A DNA stretch of 62,347 nucleotides from Bacteroidales bacterium (GCA_003141895.1 PLNT01000025.1:1-62347), one strand, 5' to 3'. Positions 7,883-17,261 are shown, counted from the first letter of the stretch. Numbers and translations are program-made. The notes: generated by a model from the sequence alone, not told the origin.

Positions 7883-8809
7883 ATTTGTGCTAATAGACTG
7901 ATTTTCTGTTACTGCCTGAATTGTTTTAGCAAAAATATCAGCAATTGAGAGCACTTTAATTTTTTTAGAACTATTTGTAAAAGGAACTGAATCGCTTACC
8001 ACAAGTTCCTCAATAGCCGAATCATTTATTTTCTGAATGGCATTCCCCGAGAGTATCGGATGAGTGGCAAAAGCCCTGATACTCAAGGCTCCCCTGTCTT
8101 TCATCATGTTTGCTGCAAGTGCAAGGGTACCTGCGGTATCAACCATGTCATCAATAATCACCACGTTTCGTCCTTCAACTTCACCGATAATCGACATTTC
8201 CTCAATAACATTTGGTTTTTTACGGAGCTTGTAACATAATACCATCTCCGACTGAAGATGCCTGGAGTAAGCATTTGCCCTTTTTGATCCTCCCATGTCG
8301 GGAGCAGAAACGCAAAGATTATTTAGTTTAAGATTTGCTATGTACGGAGCAAAAATGGCTGATCCGAAAAGATGATCAACCGGTACATTGAAGAAACCCT
8401 GGATTTGATCAGCATGAAGATCCATTGTAATCACTCTGTCAACGCCTGCCGTACTCAGAAGATCAGCTGAAAGCTTTGAACCGATTGACACCCGTGGTCT
8501 GTCTTTCCTGTCCTGACGTGCAAATCCGTAGTATGGAATAACCGCAATTACTTTGTAAGCCGACGCTCTCTTTGCAGCATCGATCATAAGCAGCAGTTCG
8601 AAGAGATTCTCTGCCGGAGGATTTGTAGACTGTATTATAAAAACCATGCAACCCCTTACCGATTCATCAAAACAAGGTTGAAATTCCCCATCACTGAAGC
8701 TTGTAACGGAACTTTTGCCAAGTTCAATTCCTAGTTTGTCCGTAATCTTCTCAGCCAGACCTTTTGAAGACCTGCAGGAAAAGACTTTCATTGGTGCCGT
8801 TCCAAACAT
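7871..8809 (-). CDS. prs: Ribose-phosphate pyrophosphokinase
   Basis: Makes PRPP from ribose 5-phosphate and ATP for purine, pyrimidine, His, Trp and NAD synthesis. The 312-residue length is typical. Signatures include SFSDGEFQP near residue 38, the ATP-site region ARQDRKDRPR near 103, DLHADQIQGFFN near 135 and the PRPP loop VVIIDDMVDTAGTL near 220. The ATG at 8809 gives the usual short lead before the first strand (PMKVFSC). It precedes rplY on the same strand, and its 3' end contains the rplY promoter match. Confidence 0.96.
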   Translation of the reverse strand: MFGTAPMKVFSCRSSKGLAEKITDKLGIELGKSSVTSFSDGEFQPCFDESVRGCMVFIIQSTNPPAENLFELLLMIDAAKRASAYKVIAVIPYYGFARQDRKDRPRVSIGSKLSADLLSTAGVDRVITMDLHADQIQGFFNVPVDHLFGSAIFAPYIANLKLNNLCVSAPDMGGSKRANAYSRHLQSEMVLCYKLRKKPNVIEEMSIIGEVEGRNVVIIDDMVDTAGTLALAANMMKDRGALSIRAFATHPILSGNAIQKINDSAIEELVVSDSVPFTNSSKKIKVLSIADIFAKTIQAVTENQSISTNFVF

Positions 8810-8878
8810 TTCACGATATTATTAATGATTTAAAAAGAGATCAAATTTCTATGCAAAATTATAAATTCCATCCCGAAA

Positions 8879-9487
8879 TTATGCGCCATTTGAAAAATTG
8901 TTTACAGATTCTTCAATATAGTTCAGAATTTCATCCCGGCCGTTGGCTTTAACTGCTGAAGTTATGAATGATACCGGCAACGATTCCCAATTCTTCAGCA
9001 TTTCAGTATTGTACTGAATTACAGAATTTTCCAGAGCTGTAATTGTAAGTTTATCGCTCTTTGTGAAGACTCTTGCAAAGGGTATGCTATTATTTCCAAG
9101 AAATTCCATGAATTCAAGATCAGATTTCTGAGGTTTATGTCTTACATCGAGAAGAACAAACAGAGAAACCAGGTTTTCCCTGCGCAGAATATATTGTTCC
9201 GTTGCCTTCACCCACTTCTCTCTAAGTTTTACCGGTACCTTCGCATATCCATACCCCGGAAGATCAACAAGGTACCAGCTGTCATTTACTACAAAATGGT
9301 TTATTGTTCTCGTTTTCCCCGGTTGAACAGATGTCTTGGCGAGCTTTGACCAGCCTGTCAGCATGTTTATCAATGATGATTTCCCAACATTTGACCTTCC
9401 AATAAATCCGAATTCTGGTTTTTCCGGAGCCGGGCACTCTTTTATTGTCGGGCTGCTTTTTATGAATGCAGCTGAATGAATTATCAT
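8879..9487 (-). CDS. engB: Ribosome biogenesis GTPase YihA/YsxC/EngB
   Basis: Small GTPase needed for 50S subunit assembly. G1 is GRSNVGKSSLIN near residue 30, G2/switch I includes GKTRTINHF, G3 is DLPGYGYAKV near 74, and G4 is TKSDK near 142. The 202-residue length is standard. Its ATG lies 8 bases after the stop of the upstream MORN-like lipoprotein gene, suggesting cotranscription. Confidence 0.96.
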   Translation of the reverse strand: MIIHSAAFIKSSPTIKECPAPEKPEFGFIGRSNVGKSSLINMLTGWSKLAKTSVQPGKTRTINHFVVNDSWYLVDLPGYGYAKVPVKLREKWVKATEQYILRRENLVSLFVLLDVRHKPQKSDLEFMEFLGNNSIPFARVFTKSDKLTITALENSVIQYNTEMLKNWESLPVSFITSAVKANGRDEILNYIEESVNNFSNGA

Positions 9488-9495
9488 GTAAAACC

Positions 9496-10266
9496 CTAAT
9501 TTAGATCATGATATGGTAATTCTACCTTTTTGTATATCAGATAATTATTTCCAAAATCTGTCAGGACTTCGGCAATTACACCTAAAGTGGAAGTTTTTGT
9601 TGATCCTGTTTTTTTCAATTCCAGAGTACCGATCCCTTTAATCGACTTTATTGGTTTGCAGTGTGCTGTATCAAAAATACCATTTGAAATATCTCCACGA
9701 TAATATCTGACATTGATTGACTTATTTGTTAATCCCAGTGAAAGCCTGTACAGAGATTTGGTTTTGTATTCATCAGCAACTTTGATTTCAAGATCGGGAT
9801 AAGCATGAATAAGCTTCCCATCAAGTGTAAATTCCTGAAGAAAGGTTGTGCGCAGACCTTTTGAATAACCAATTTTTGCTTTCAGACTTCCTGTTCTGTA
9901 ATATTGTCTTTGAATTCCATCAATTGTATCATTCTTATAAGGAGTTGACCTGAAAGGTTGTCCCTGCTGATAAAACCAGATTGAAGAATCTTCTCTCTGA
10001 CCATTTTTGTATATCCATGTCTGACGCAGTTCACCTGTTTGATAAAATGATCTCATAAGTCCTTCTCTGACACCATTTTTAAATGTAACAAGTTTTACAA
10101 GAGTTTTGCCACTCATGTACTGCTTAATTCCTGTATATCCTGTATCCGAAACTGATGATGAATCACTTACAACAACTTGTTCCTTTTTTGCTGATCCTTT
10201 TCCATTGCATCCTGTCAGGTAAGAGATGGTTAAGATTAAAAAAAAGAATTGGAAAATATTTTTCAT
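9496..10266 (-). CDS. MORN-like repeat lipoprotein
   Basis: Predicted lipoprotein of 256 residues. The signal peptide ends in the lipobox LTGC at about residues 17-20. Residues ~50-150 hold about four imperfect 22-residue units of the MORN/YwqK type (GVREGLMRSFYQTGELRQ, then GQREDSSIWFYQQGQP and two more). The C-terminal ~100 residues match nothing I know. Despite the family name 'YwqK antitoxin' used for similar repeats, no toxin gene is nearby; the neighbour is engB. Function is unknown. Confidence 0.75.
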   Translation of the reverse strand: MKNIFQFFFLILTISYLTGCNGKGSAKKEQVVVSDSSSVSDTGYTGIKQYMSGKTLVKLVTFKNGVREGLMRSFYQTGELRQTWIYKNGQREDSSIWFYQQGQPFRSTPYKNDTIDGIQRQYYRTGSLKAKIGYSKGLRTTFLQEFTLDGKLIHAYPDLEIKVADEYKTKSLYRLSLGLTNKSINVRYYRGDISNGIFDTAHCKPIKSIKGIGTLELKKTGSTKTSTLGVIAEVLTDFGNNYLIYKKVELPYHDLN

Positions 10267-10371
10267 GATTTGTTATTTAAGTCTGTAAAGTCTGTTAAGT
10301 CCTTAAAGTACTTCAATTATTGATTTTGCATCAACTCGTTACTTTTATCTTGTGACTTTTATCTTTTATCC

Positions 10372-11367
10372 TTAGATGATATCTACGGAATTAATATATA
10401 CTTCCAGTAAACTTGCTTCATTCAAAGGTTTCAATGCTACTTCCTTAATCATTGCAGGCAGTAGCACAGTCTCACCTTTTATGACCTTCTCTGTATTGCC
10501 ATCCCAGCAAATCTGAAATTCACCATCAGTGCAAATGTACACAACAAATGAATCAATAAAGTGATACTCTTTGTCAATTGCTTTGTTAAACCAAAGAAAG
10601 TTTGTATTAAAAAACTCACAATTTACCAGATTCAGATTATTATTAAGCACCGGTAATTTACTTAACTTATTACTACCATTCTGATTAAAGTCAATAGCGT
10701 CAAGGGCAAGATCAGTATGCAACTCTCTTTTTTCTTTTCCGCTTCCCTTCCGGTTCCAGTCGAAAATCCTGTAGGTAATATCAGAAGTTTGCTGTATTTC
10801 AACCAGTACTATACCTGCTCCGATTGCATGAACCCTTCCTGCAGGAGTGAAAAATGCATTTCCCGGTTCAACAGTTTCAACGTTCATTATATCTTCAATC
10901 CTGTTGTTCTTCAATGCCTCTTCATAGATTTCCTTTGTAACTCCGTTTTTGAAACCAGTATAAATCTTTGAGTTCTTTTTACATTCGAGAATATACCACA
11001 TTTCTGTCTTGCCATACGCCTTATGCCTTTTTTTGGCCAGTTCATTATTGGGATGAACCTGGATAGACAAATCTTCCTGCGCTTCAATGAACTTGATCAG
11101 TAAGGGGAACTCATTTCCGAACTTTTCATATATCTGATCACCTGTTATATCGCCCATATAAACTTCGATAAGTTCCTCGATGTTGTTACCGGCCAGGAAA
11201 CCATTGCTTATTACAGACTGGTCATCAGTAATAGCCGATAATTCCCAGCTTTCTCCAATGTGATTGGATCCGGTTGTTTTTTTATTGAAACGGGTGGCAA
11301 GTGCATTTCCTCCCCAGACTTTTTCTTTTAAAACAGTTTCAAATTTAAACGGATATAATTCTGACAT
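10372..11367 (-). CDS. manA: Mannose-6-phosphate isomerase (class I)
   Basis: Zinc-dependent interconversion of fructose 6-phosphate and mannose 6-phosphate, feeding GDP-mannose and related sugar nucleotides. Cupin-type metal motifs are clear: IQVHPNN near residue 97, GKTEMWYIL near 115, and GRVHAIGAG near 170 with the following VEIQQTSD. At 331 residues it is the short bacterial form. It lies 9 bases downstream of the Dabb gene on the same strand; the two may be cotranscribed. Confidence 0.93.
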   Translation of the reverse strand: MSELYPFKFETVLKEKVWGGNALATRFNKKTTGSNHIGESWELSAITDDQSVISNGFLAGNNIEELIEVYMGDITGDQIYEKFGNEFPLLIKFIEAQEDLSIQVHPNNELAKKRHKAYGKTEMWYILECKKNSKIYTGFKNGVTKEIYEEALKNNRIEDIMNVETVEPGNAFFTPAGRVHAIGAGIVLVEIQQTSDITYRIFDWNRKGSGKEKRELHTDLALDAIDFNQNGSNKLSKLPVLNNNLNLVNCEFFNTNFLWFNKAIDKEYHFIDSFVVYICTDGEFQICWDGNTEKVIKGETVLLPAMIKEVALKPLNEASLLEVYINSVDII

Positions 11368-11376
11368 ACAATATGT

Positions 11377-11679
11377 TTAAAATTCATAATCAATTACAGC
11401 TTTAGTCTTTTCAATTTCTGAAGCTGTTTTAACAGCTTTCAGATGTTCTTCGCTTTCCATATATTTCTCCTGGTCTTCCTTATTTCTGAAAATTGAATCA
11501 ATAACGAAATCCCATGCATGGGAAGCTTCATTATAGTTAATGCCTGTTTTGAAATCAACAATGAAAGGTAGTATGTGTCCTAGAGGAGAAAATATTTCAA
11601 CAAGTCTTTTCAACTGCGATTGTTTTTCCTTCAGGGAATTGAATTTTTTAAGCTTAAAGAAAACTATATGTTTAACCAT
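11377..11679 (-). CDS. Dabb (stress-responsive A/B barrel) protein
   Basis: One-hundred-residue protein with the dimeric alpha/beta-barrel pattern: MVKHIVFFKLK at the start, an amphipathic helix, a central DFKTGINYNEASHAWDFVI region with the typical His, and a C-terminal helix plus strand. Members are small stress proteins or enzymes of polyketide-like cyclisation; the specific role here is unknown. It precedes manA by 9 bases. Confidence 0.85.
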   Translation of the reverse strand: MVKHIVFFKLKKFNSLKEKQSQLKRLVEIFSPLGHILPFIVDFKTGINYNEASHAWDFVIDSIFRNKEDQEKYMESEEHLKAVKTASEIEKTKAVIDYEF

Positions 11680-11696
11680 GTAAGTTATATTAAGTG

Positions 11697-11772
11697 ACTT
11701 AAGTGCCTAAAGTGCCCAGAGTGACTAGAGTTATAAAATATTTTTTTAAACTTTAGTCACTCTAAACTTTAG
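11697..11772. repeat. AAGTGCC-type short repeats with hairpin
   Basis: Tandem imperfect units resembling AAGTGCCTAAAGTGCC are followed by an inverted repeat, GAGTGACTAGAG against CTTTAGTCACTC (one mismatch), across an A/T-rich loop. It lies between divergent genes (Dabb and udk). Related AAAGTGCCTTTAGTG units occur at about 3515-3545. Possible transcription-blocking hairpin in both directions. Confidence 0.55.
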
Positions 11773-11799
11773 CTCACTCCAAACTTCTTCTTATTTTTG
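11768..11799 (+). promoter_or_regulatory. Candidate udk promoter
   Basis: TTTA at 11768-11771, a 20-base spacer and TATTTTTG at 11792-11799 fit the Bacteroidetes promoter pattern with one -33 mismatch. The start site would lie about 20 bases before the udk ATG. Confidence 0.4.
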
Positions 11800-11827
11800 A
11801 TAAGAATTAGCGCAAAATTATACAAAT

Positions 11828-12448
11828 ATGTTGATAGTAGGAATAGCAGGTGGAACTGGTTCAGGAAAAACCACAGTTGTAAGGAAAGTAATGGAAGTAT
11901 TTCCAAATGATGAGGTTATAGTCATTCCGCAGGATTCCTATTATAAAGATAACAGAGATATTACTCTCGAAGAAAGGCAGAAAATAAATTTTGATCATCC
12001 CGATTCTGTAGAATGGAAGCTGCTTATTGAACATCTTAAACATCTGAAAAAGAAGGGATCAATTGAAATGCCCATTTATTCTTATCTCACCTGTCTTAGG
12101 GCAAAGGAAACAATTACCATTAAACCGGCAAGAGTCGTTTTGGTTGAAGGTATACTGATCCTGACTGATCCGGGATTACGGAATATGTTAGACATAAAAG
12201 TTTATGTGGATGCAGATGCAGATGACAGGTTGGGCCGGGTTATAAAAAGAGATATTATCAAACGCGGACGTTCAGTACTTAAAGTACTCGAAAGGTATCA
12301 TGACACAGTTAAACCCTCACATTTGCAGTTTATTGAACCGTCAAAGAGGTATGCAGATATTATCATTCCCGGAGGAGGAGAAAACCAGGTAGGAATACAG
12401 ATATTGATTTCAATAATTGAAAAGCATCTTTCTAAAAGTAATTCATAA
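11828..12448 (+). CDS. udk: Uridine kinase
   Basis: Phosphorylates uridine and cytidine with ATP or GTP in pyrimidine salvage. The P-loop GGTGSGKTT is near residue 8, the substrate region PQDSYYKD near 38, NFDHPDSVEW near 60 and VLVEGILIL near 106. The 206-residue length is normal. The next gene, a predicted exonuclease, begins 4 bases after its stop, so they probably form a two-gene unit. Confidence 0.95.
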   Translation: MLIVGIAGGTGSGKTTVVRKVMEVFPNDEVIVIPQDSYYKDNRDITLEERQKINFDHPDSVEWKLLIEHLKHLKKKGSIEMPIYSYLTCLRAKETITIKPARVVLVEGILILTDPGLRNMLDIKVYVDADADDRLGRVIKRDIIKRGRSVLKVLERYHDTVKPSHLQFIEPSKRYADIIIPGGGENQVGIQILISIIEKHLSKSNS

Positions 12449-12452
12449 TATT

Positions 12453-13178
12453 ATGTTGGATAAGATTAAGATACAGGATGTTATGTTTCTAGACATTGAA
12501 ACAGTGCCGGACTCTGGCTCTTTCGATCTTTTAAATCCGGTAATGCAAAACCTTTGGGAAAAGAAATCAAAGCAGTTCAGATCACCTGACCAGACAGGAC
12601 AGGATGTTTATGAGCGGGCAGGTATCTACTCAGAATTCGGTAAAATTATTTGTATTTCTGTTGGACTTATCAGGGAAAAAAATCCCTGCCGCTTCAGGCT
12701 TAAATCTTTTTTTGGAAAAGATGAAAAGTCACTTCTCATGGAGTTTTCTGAAATGCTGACTAAATTCTCAAAGAATAATACCGAATCTGTTCTATGTGCT
12801 CATAACGGGAAAGAATTCGACTTTCCGTATATCGCCAGAAGGATGGTTATAAACAGGATTCCGTTACCGGAAATCCTTAATAATGCCGGGAAGAAACCAT
12901 GGGAAATAAAGCTTCTCGATACAATGGATTTATGGAAGTTTGGTGATTATAAAAACTATACTTCACTCGATCTTCTCACTACCATCCTGGGAATACAAAC
13001 ACCCAAAGATGATATTGACGGAAGCCAGGTTGCTGGGATATTTTACAAGGAGGATGATATTGAAAGAATTGTCAGGTATTGTGAAAAAGATGTTCTTGCC
13101 ATAGCCAGGGTACTTTTGCGGTTCATGAACCTGCCCGGGATCGATGAGGAGAATATTGAGTCAGTAACATTTCAGTAA
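12453..13178 (+). CDS. DnaQ/PolB-like 3'-5' exonuclease
   Basis: Predicted DEDD-type exonuclease with no polymerase domain. Exo I is FLDIETVPD near residue 12 (the two acidic ligands), Exo II is CAHNGKEFDFPYIARR near residue 118, and Exo III is RYCEKDVLAIARV near 212 with the YxxxD-type arrangement. The 241-residue length matches the stand-alone PolB-like exonucleases of Bacteroidetes. The ATG at 12453 is chosen because it lies just after the udk stop; an upstream in-frame start at 12417 would overlap udk. The role (repair or nucleic-acid turnover) is inferred. Confidence 0.88.
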   Translation: MLDKIKIQDVMFLDIETVPDSGSFDLLNPVMQNLWEKKSKQFRSPDQTGQDVYERAGIYSEFGKIICISVGLIREKNPCRFRLKSFFGKDEKSLLMEFSEMLTKFSKNNTESVLCAHNGKEFDFPYIARRMVINRIPLPEILNNAGKKPWEIKLLDTMDLWKFGDYKNYTSLDLLTTILGIQTPKDDIDGSQVAGIFYKEDDIERIVRYCEKDVLAIARVLLRFMNLPGIDEENIESVTFQ

Positions 13179-13208
13179 CAAATTGTTTTTGCAGAGAGCC
13201 ACTTAGAC

Positions 13209-14006
13209 TCATTGCAACAATCTTCTTATATACCTAACAACTTCCTCAGGCTTGTCAACCTGAATCCAATGCCCTGCTCCCGGAATTACTATAATTTCAG
13301 CAGCCGGGAAGACTTTCAGAATGTCCTTATAATCATTGTTTGGAATGTATTCTGAATCACCACCTTTAAGAAAAATAATTGGAAAGCCTGTAATCTGTCT
13401 GTTATAATCAGACGGCCTTTCAACTCCCACCATTATTTTGTCCAGGTTCTTTGATAATGATTGTGCATTCAGTTTCCAGGCAAAAGTGTTTTCGGAAGTT
13501 CTTTCAAGGTTTTTGAGAATGAGACCTCTTTCTTTTGCCGATGGTATTTTTACCGATAAAAGTGATTCGGCATCTTTCCTGTTATTAACTTTTTGCAAAT
13601 CAAGCGATAAGATTGCATTAAGAATTACAGTATGTTGAGTATAGATTGAATTCTGTGTATTTTTAGTTGTAAAAGGAGATATGTCAGCAATCAGCAAACC
13701 ATTTAGCATCTCAGGCCATTTAAGCGCAAATGAAATTGCAGTTTTTCCTCCCATACTATGACCGGCGAGGAAAAATTTCTTAATTGATAAATCGCCCACG
13801 AGTTCAAAAAGATCATCCCTCATTGAATCATAATCATGTATTTCACTGTGTAGCGACTGGCCATGGTTTCGCTGATCGGGAAGAATGACGGTAAAACTGT
13901 CACTCAGATTCCTGGCAATTGTCACCCAATTGTCAGAAGTTCCGTACAGTCCATGAAGAATTATCAGAGGAGGTCCATTGCCGTATATCCGACGGAAAAG
14001 TTTCAT
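13209..14006 (-). CDS. Alpha/beta-hydrolase (YbfF-like esterase)
   Basis: Cytoplasmic serine hydrolase of 265 residues. The oxyanion region reads HGLYGTSDNW near residue 19, the nucleophile elbow GHSMGGK near residue 86, and the catalytic His is in GAGHWIQVDKP near 247. These match the YbfF/ABHD11-like branch, which hydrolyses small esters or acyl-CoA. It lies 12 bases downstream of pdxJ and converges on the exonuclease gene with a 30-base gap, the only convergent junction in the window without a palindromic element. Confidence 0.88.
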   Translation of the reverse strand: MKLFRRIYGNGPPLIILHGLYGTSDNWVTIARNLSDSFTVILPDQRNHGQSLHSEIHDYDSMRDDLFELVGDLSIKKFFLAGHSMGGKTAISFALKWPEMLNGLLIADISPFTTKNTQNSIYTQHTVILNAILSLDLQKVNNRKDAESLLSVKIPSAKERGLILKNLERTSENTFAWKLNAQSLSKNLDKIMVGVERPSDYNRQITGFPIIFLKGGDSEYIPNNDYKDILKVFPAAEIIVIPGAGHWIQVDKPEEVVRYIRRLLQ

Positions 14007-14017
14007 ATCAAAAATAA

Positions 14018-14731
14018 TCAGGCAAGTTGACGCTTGTACATCTGGATTGTGTTTTCAAGACCAAGATAAAGGGCATCGGAAATAAGTGCATGACCTATTG
14101 AAACCTCATCAATCCAGGGGATATGCTGGTGAAAATAGCTAAGATTTTCGAGACTGAGATCATGCCCTGCATTTAATCCCAATCCCGATTTCCTTGCCAG
14201 CTCTGCGGCTTTAATAAATGGTTCAATAGCTTCAATGGCATTCTGGCTGAACAGTGAAGCATACGGTTCGGTATAAAGTTCTATACGGTCAGTTCCTGTT
14301 AAAACTGCGTTATCGATATTAACAGGATTAGTATCTACAAAGAGCGACGTCCTGATTCCTTTTTCTCTGAATATTGAAACTATATCGGACAGAAAAACCC
14401 TGTTTTTAAGAGTATCCCACCCCGCATTTGATGTGATTGCATCATGAGGATCGGGAACTAATGTTACCTGGTCGGGTACAACCGAAAGAACAAGTGCAAT
14501 GAATTCTTTCGATGGATAACCTTCAATATTAAACTCGGTGGTGATTAGTGGTTTGATATCCACAACGTCATTATATCTTATATGTCTCTCGTCGGGGCGG
14601 GGGTGAACAGTGATCCCATCGGCACCGAAAAGCTGACAATTTACTGTTGCTGTCAGTACATTTGGGACATTTCCTCCCCTTGCATTTCTGAGAGTTGCTA
14701 TCTTGTTAATATTTACGCTTAACTTTGTCAT
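14018..14731 (-). CDS. pdxJ: Pyridoxine 5'-phosphate synthase
   Basis: Condenses 1-deoxyxylulose 5-phosphate with aminoacetone 3-phosphate to make pyridoxine phosphate (DXP-dependent vitamin B6 route). The ATG at 14731 gives the family start [17 protein letters not shown]; an upstream in-frame ATG at 14791 would add an unlikely hydrophobic lead. Other signatures are [13 protein letters not shown] near residue 44, TLVPDPHD near 100 and [13 protein letters not shown] near 187. About 237 residues, as usual. It is followed by the hydrolase and diverges from the CBS gene. Confidence 0.95.
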   Translation of the reverse strand: MTKLSVNINKIATLRNARGGNVPNVLTATVNCQLFGADGITVHPRPDERHIRYNDVVDIKPLITTEFNIEGYPSKEFIALVLSVVPDQVTLVPDPHDAITSNAGWDTLKNRVFLSDIVSIFREKGIRTSLFVDTNPVNIDNAVLTGTDRIELYTEPYASLFSQNAIEAIEPFIKAAELARKSGLGLNAGHDLSLENLSYFHQHIPWIDEVSIGHALISDALYLGLENTIQMYKRQLA

Positions 14732-14827
14732 TGTAATATTTGTAAGAATTTTTTGTATTGTGAATGTAAAGCAAAAGTACGATAACTGCATTTTTTTTTA
14801 CTATTTTAGTTGAAAATAAAAGGTTAA

Positions 14828-15493
14828 ATGGTTGCTAAAGATTTAATATCAGAAGTTATCCCATCACTCAAAACATCCGATTTGGGTCAGACGGCTTTGA
14901 ACTGGATGGAGATATTCCGGGTATCACATCTGCCGATAGTAAATAACCAGGACTTTCTTGGTCTTATTTCGGATTCTGACATCTATGATATGAATCAGCC
15001 TGAGGAACCTATAGGAAATCATTCTCTGAAATTATTCAAGCCTTATGTTGATGCTGAACAGCATATTTTTGAGGTCATTGGTCTGGCCTCGCGTTTAAAA
15101 CTTTCGATTGTTCCGGTACTTGATAGTAAAAATCATTTTTTAGGAGTAATTACAACGAGCGATCTTATAAGGCATATAGCCGGAATATCTGCTATTGATC
15201 AGCCTGGCGGTATTATAGTACTTGAACTTGTTGCAAGAGATTATTCACTCTCACAGATAGCCCAGATTGTTGAAGGTAATAACGTTAAAGTGCTCAGCAT
15301 GTATATCACATCTCCACCGGAATCAACGAAACTCGAAGTTACACTAAAAGTGAACAGTGGAGATCTGTCTTCAGTTATAAGAACTTTTGAACGTTATAAT
15401 TATGAAGTTAAGACGTGGGTTTCTGATAATGATTCAATGGACCGATTCTATAATGAACGATTTGACATGCTGATGAAATATCTTAATATTTGA
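14828..15493 (+). CDS. CBS-pair protein with ACT-like C-terminus
   Basis: Cytoplasmic protein of 221 residues. Two CBS motifs span about residues 1-125 (SHLPIVNNQDFLGLISDSDI and then SIVPVLDSKNHFLGVITTSDLI). Residues ~140-205 form an alpha/beta module resembling an ACT domain (GGIIVLELVARDYSLSQIAQ). CBS pairs usually sense adenine nucleotides. The gene ends 3 bases before nadK, so a role in NAD(P) or adenylate sensing is plausible but only inferred. Confidence 0.85.
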   Translation: MVAKDLISEVIPSLKTSDLGQTALNWMEIFRVSHLPIVNNQDFLGLISDSDIYDMNQPEEPIGNHSLKLFKPYVDAEQHIFEVIGLASRLKLSIVPVLDSKNHFLGVITTSDLIRHIAGISAIDQPGGIIVLELVARDYSLSQIAQIVEGNNVKVLSMYITSPPESTKLEVTLKVNSGDLSSVIRTFERYNYEVKTWVSDNDSMDRFYNERFDMLMKYLNI

Positions 15494-15496
15494 AAT

Positions 15497-16375
15497 ATGC
15501 TGGAGAGAGTGGCAATCTATTTCAAGGATAATAATGCAAAGACTCTGGATAGTGTTAACAGGCTTATTGATGAATTTCATAAGCGGGGAATTAAAATCAG
15601 GATCCATCAGAAAATAATAACACCCGTAACAGGGCCAGTCTGGAAAATTGTTGAAAAGGCCGGCAAGTTGTCATTTAGTAAGGAATTGCCCAATCTTGTT
15701 CTTAGTGTCGGAGGTGACGGGACTTTCCTGGAGACAGTGCTTAATGTTAAGGATATGGGCATACCTATAGCAGGTGTCAATACAGGAAGGATGGGTTTTC
15801 TGGCTAACATTTCGGCGGATGAGATAGGAAAATCAATTGATATGCTGTGTAATAATGAATATGAAACTATAGAACGTTGCCTTCTCGAAATTTCAAGGCC
15901 GTCAGGCTTATTTAAAGAAAGTTCTTCACTGGCTCTGAATGAGATAACAATCCAGAAAGCCGATATGAGTATGATAACAATAAACGTATTTCTTGATGAA
16001 ACTCATCTTAATACATATTGGGCTGACGGATTGATTGTTTCCACCGCCACAGGTTCAACTGCTTATAATTTAAGTGTTGGTGGTCCTATATTGTCACCTG
16101 AAGACGAAAGCATAATCATTTCGCCAATAGCTCCTCACAACCTTACTATAAGGCCAATTATTCTCTCAGGAAAAGGAATAATCAGAATGATAATTGAAGG
16201 AAGGAGCAGTGAATACCTGGCAACCTGCGACTTTCGGTCGAAGAAGCTTCCATTCAGCGAGGAAGTTCATATTAAACGGTCGGGTGTTAAAATTAAAACT
16301 GTTATGTTAAATGGGAGGGACTTTTACAGCACTCTTAGAAGCAAGCTGATGTGGGGAGCTGACTTTAGAAATTGA
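15497..16375 (+). CDS. nadK: NAD kinase
   Basis: ATP-dependent NAD+ phosphorylation to NADP+. The catalytic GGDGTFLE motif is near residue 74, NTGRMGFLAN near residue 95, and the Gly-rich second signature is in WADGLIVSTATGSTAYNLS near 178-195. The 292-residue length is normal. It forms a tight pair with the preceding CBS-domain gene. Confidence 0.96.
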   Translation: MLERVAIYFKDNNAKTLDSVNRLIDEFHKRGIKIRIHQKIITPVTGPVWKIVEKAGKLSFSKELPNLVLSVGGDGTFLETVLNVKDMGIPIAGVNTGRMGFLANISADEIGKSIDMLCNNEYETIERCLLEISRPSGLFKESSSLALNEITIQKADMSMITINVFLDETHLNTYWADGLIVSTATGSTAYNLSVGGPILSPEDESIIISPIAPHNLTIRPIILSGKGIIRMIIEGRSSEYLATCDFRSKKLPFSEEVHIKRSGVKIKTVMLNGRDFYSTLRSKLMWGADFRN

Positions 16376-16436
16376 CCTTTTGGTAATCGATTCAATGTGA
16401 GAATAGGCATAATTTCTTATATTTATCTTTTATTAT

Positions 16437-16468
16437 TTTATCCTCATAATAATTGATTACTATATTTG
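16437..16468 (+). promoter_or_regulatory. Candidate promoter of the envelope cluster
   Basis: TTTA at 16437-16440, a 20-base spacer and TATATTTG at 16461-16468 resemble the Bacteroidetes promoter pattern with one -33 mismatch. It lies just upstream of the 16494 gene, the first of a long run of plus-strand envelope genes. Confidence 0.4.
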
Positions 16469-16493
16469 CCATTATAATAAAACAGAAATATTT

Positions 16494-17240
16494 ATGAAAA
16501 GGTCCTTTCTAACCTTAATACTTCTTTGTTTCATTATTTCATTCACCAATGCCCAGTTGTGGAAAACGAAGAGATATGAAGCATCAGTTGGAATAGGACC
16601 CTCATTTTTCTTTGGAGATATTGGCGGATATTCAAAGGGCATAAATGTATTGGGAATCAGGGATTTTACGTTGAAGCAGACGAGATTTAATATTAACGTT
16701 AATGCAAAGTACAAGATTTTGGAAGATCTTAATATAAGACTGAGTGTTACGTCGGGAGTTTTCCATGCAACAGATATAAGAGGATCAAATGAAAGCAGAT
16801 TATACGAAGCCACTACTTTTTTTATAGAGCCAGCTCTTATTGGTGAGTATTATTTCATTAAAAATAAAAGGGAGAGCAGTTATCTTTTCAGTAAAGGACA
16901 TCAGACAGGATTGGGCGGTATTTTTAAATCACTCGATTTTTATGTATTTACAGGAATAGGAGGATGCAGTTATTCTGTAAAAGGGAATAGTGCACTTGAG
17001 GCCATTATGACAAAACGCGGAGGATTTAATGCTGTTATTCCCGGCGGAGTTGGGACTAACCTTATATATTCAAGCAATTTTAATTTTGGATTAGAATTGA
17101 CTGGCCGATATTCATTTTCTGATAATCTTGATGGTTATACATCACAATATTCCAGCTCAAATGACGTTTATTATTTTTTCAATTTCACTATTACTTATAA
17201 GCTGAAGACCGGTCCAAACGGATTGCCATCCTTCAGATGA
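16494..17240 (+). CDS. Outer-membrane beta-barrel protein
   Basis: Exported protein of 248 residues with a signal peptide ending near NAQ (residues ~18-20) and then alternating amphipathic strands (YEASVGIGPSFFFGDIGG, FNINVNAKYKIL and others) to a C-terminal aromatic strand. This suggests a small 8-10-strand barrel. It is first in the run leading to uppS and bamA and resembles the next gene product (DUF6089 style) in its GDIG block. Function unknown; an envelope-assembly link is inferred from position. Confidence 0.75.
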   Translation: MKRSFLTLILLCFIISFTNAQLWKTKRYEASVGIGPSFFFGDIGGYSKGINVLGIRDFTLKQTRFNINVNAKYKILEDLNIRLSVTSGVFHATDIRGSNESRLYEATTFFIEPALIGEYYFIKNKRESSYLFSKGHQTGLGGIFKSLDFYVFTGIGGCSYSVKGNSALEAIMTKRGGFNAVIPGGVGTNLIYSSNFNFGLELTGRYSFSDNLDGYTSQYSSSNDVYYFFNFTITYKLKTGPNGLPSFR

Positions 17241-17261
17241 TAAAGAGCTGGTTCAGTTTTG

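Noticed and set aside
9496-10266. Antitoxin of a toxin-antitoxin pair (YwqK-like name)
   Set aside because: Only MORN-like repeats support the name; no toxin gene adjoins it and the neighbour is engB.
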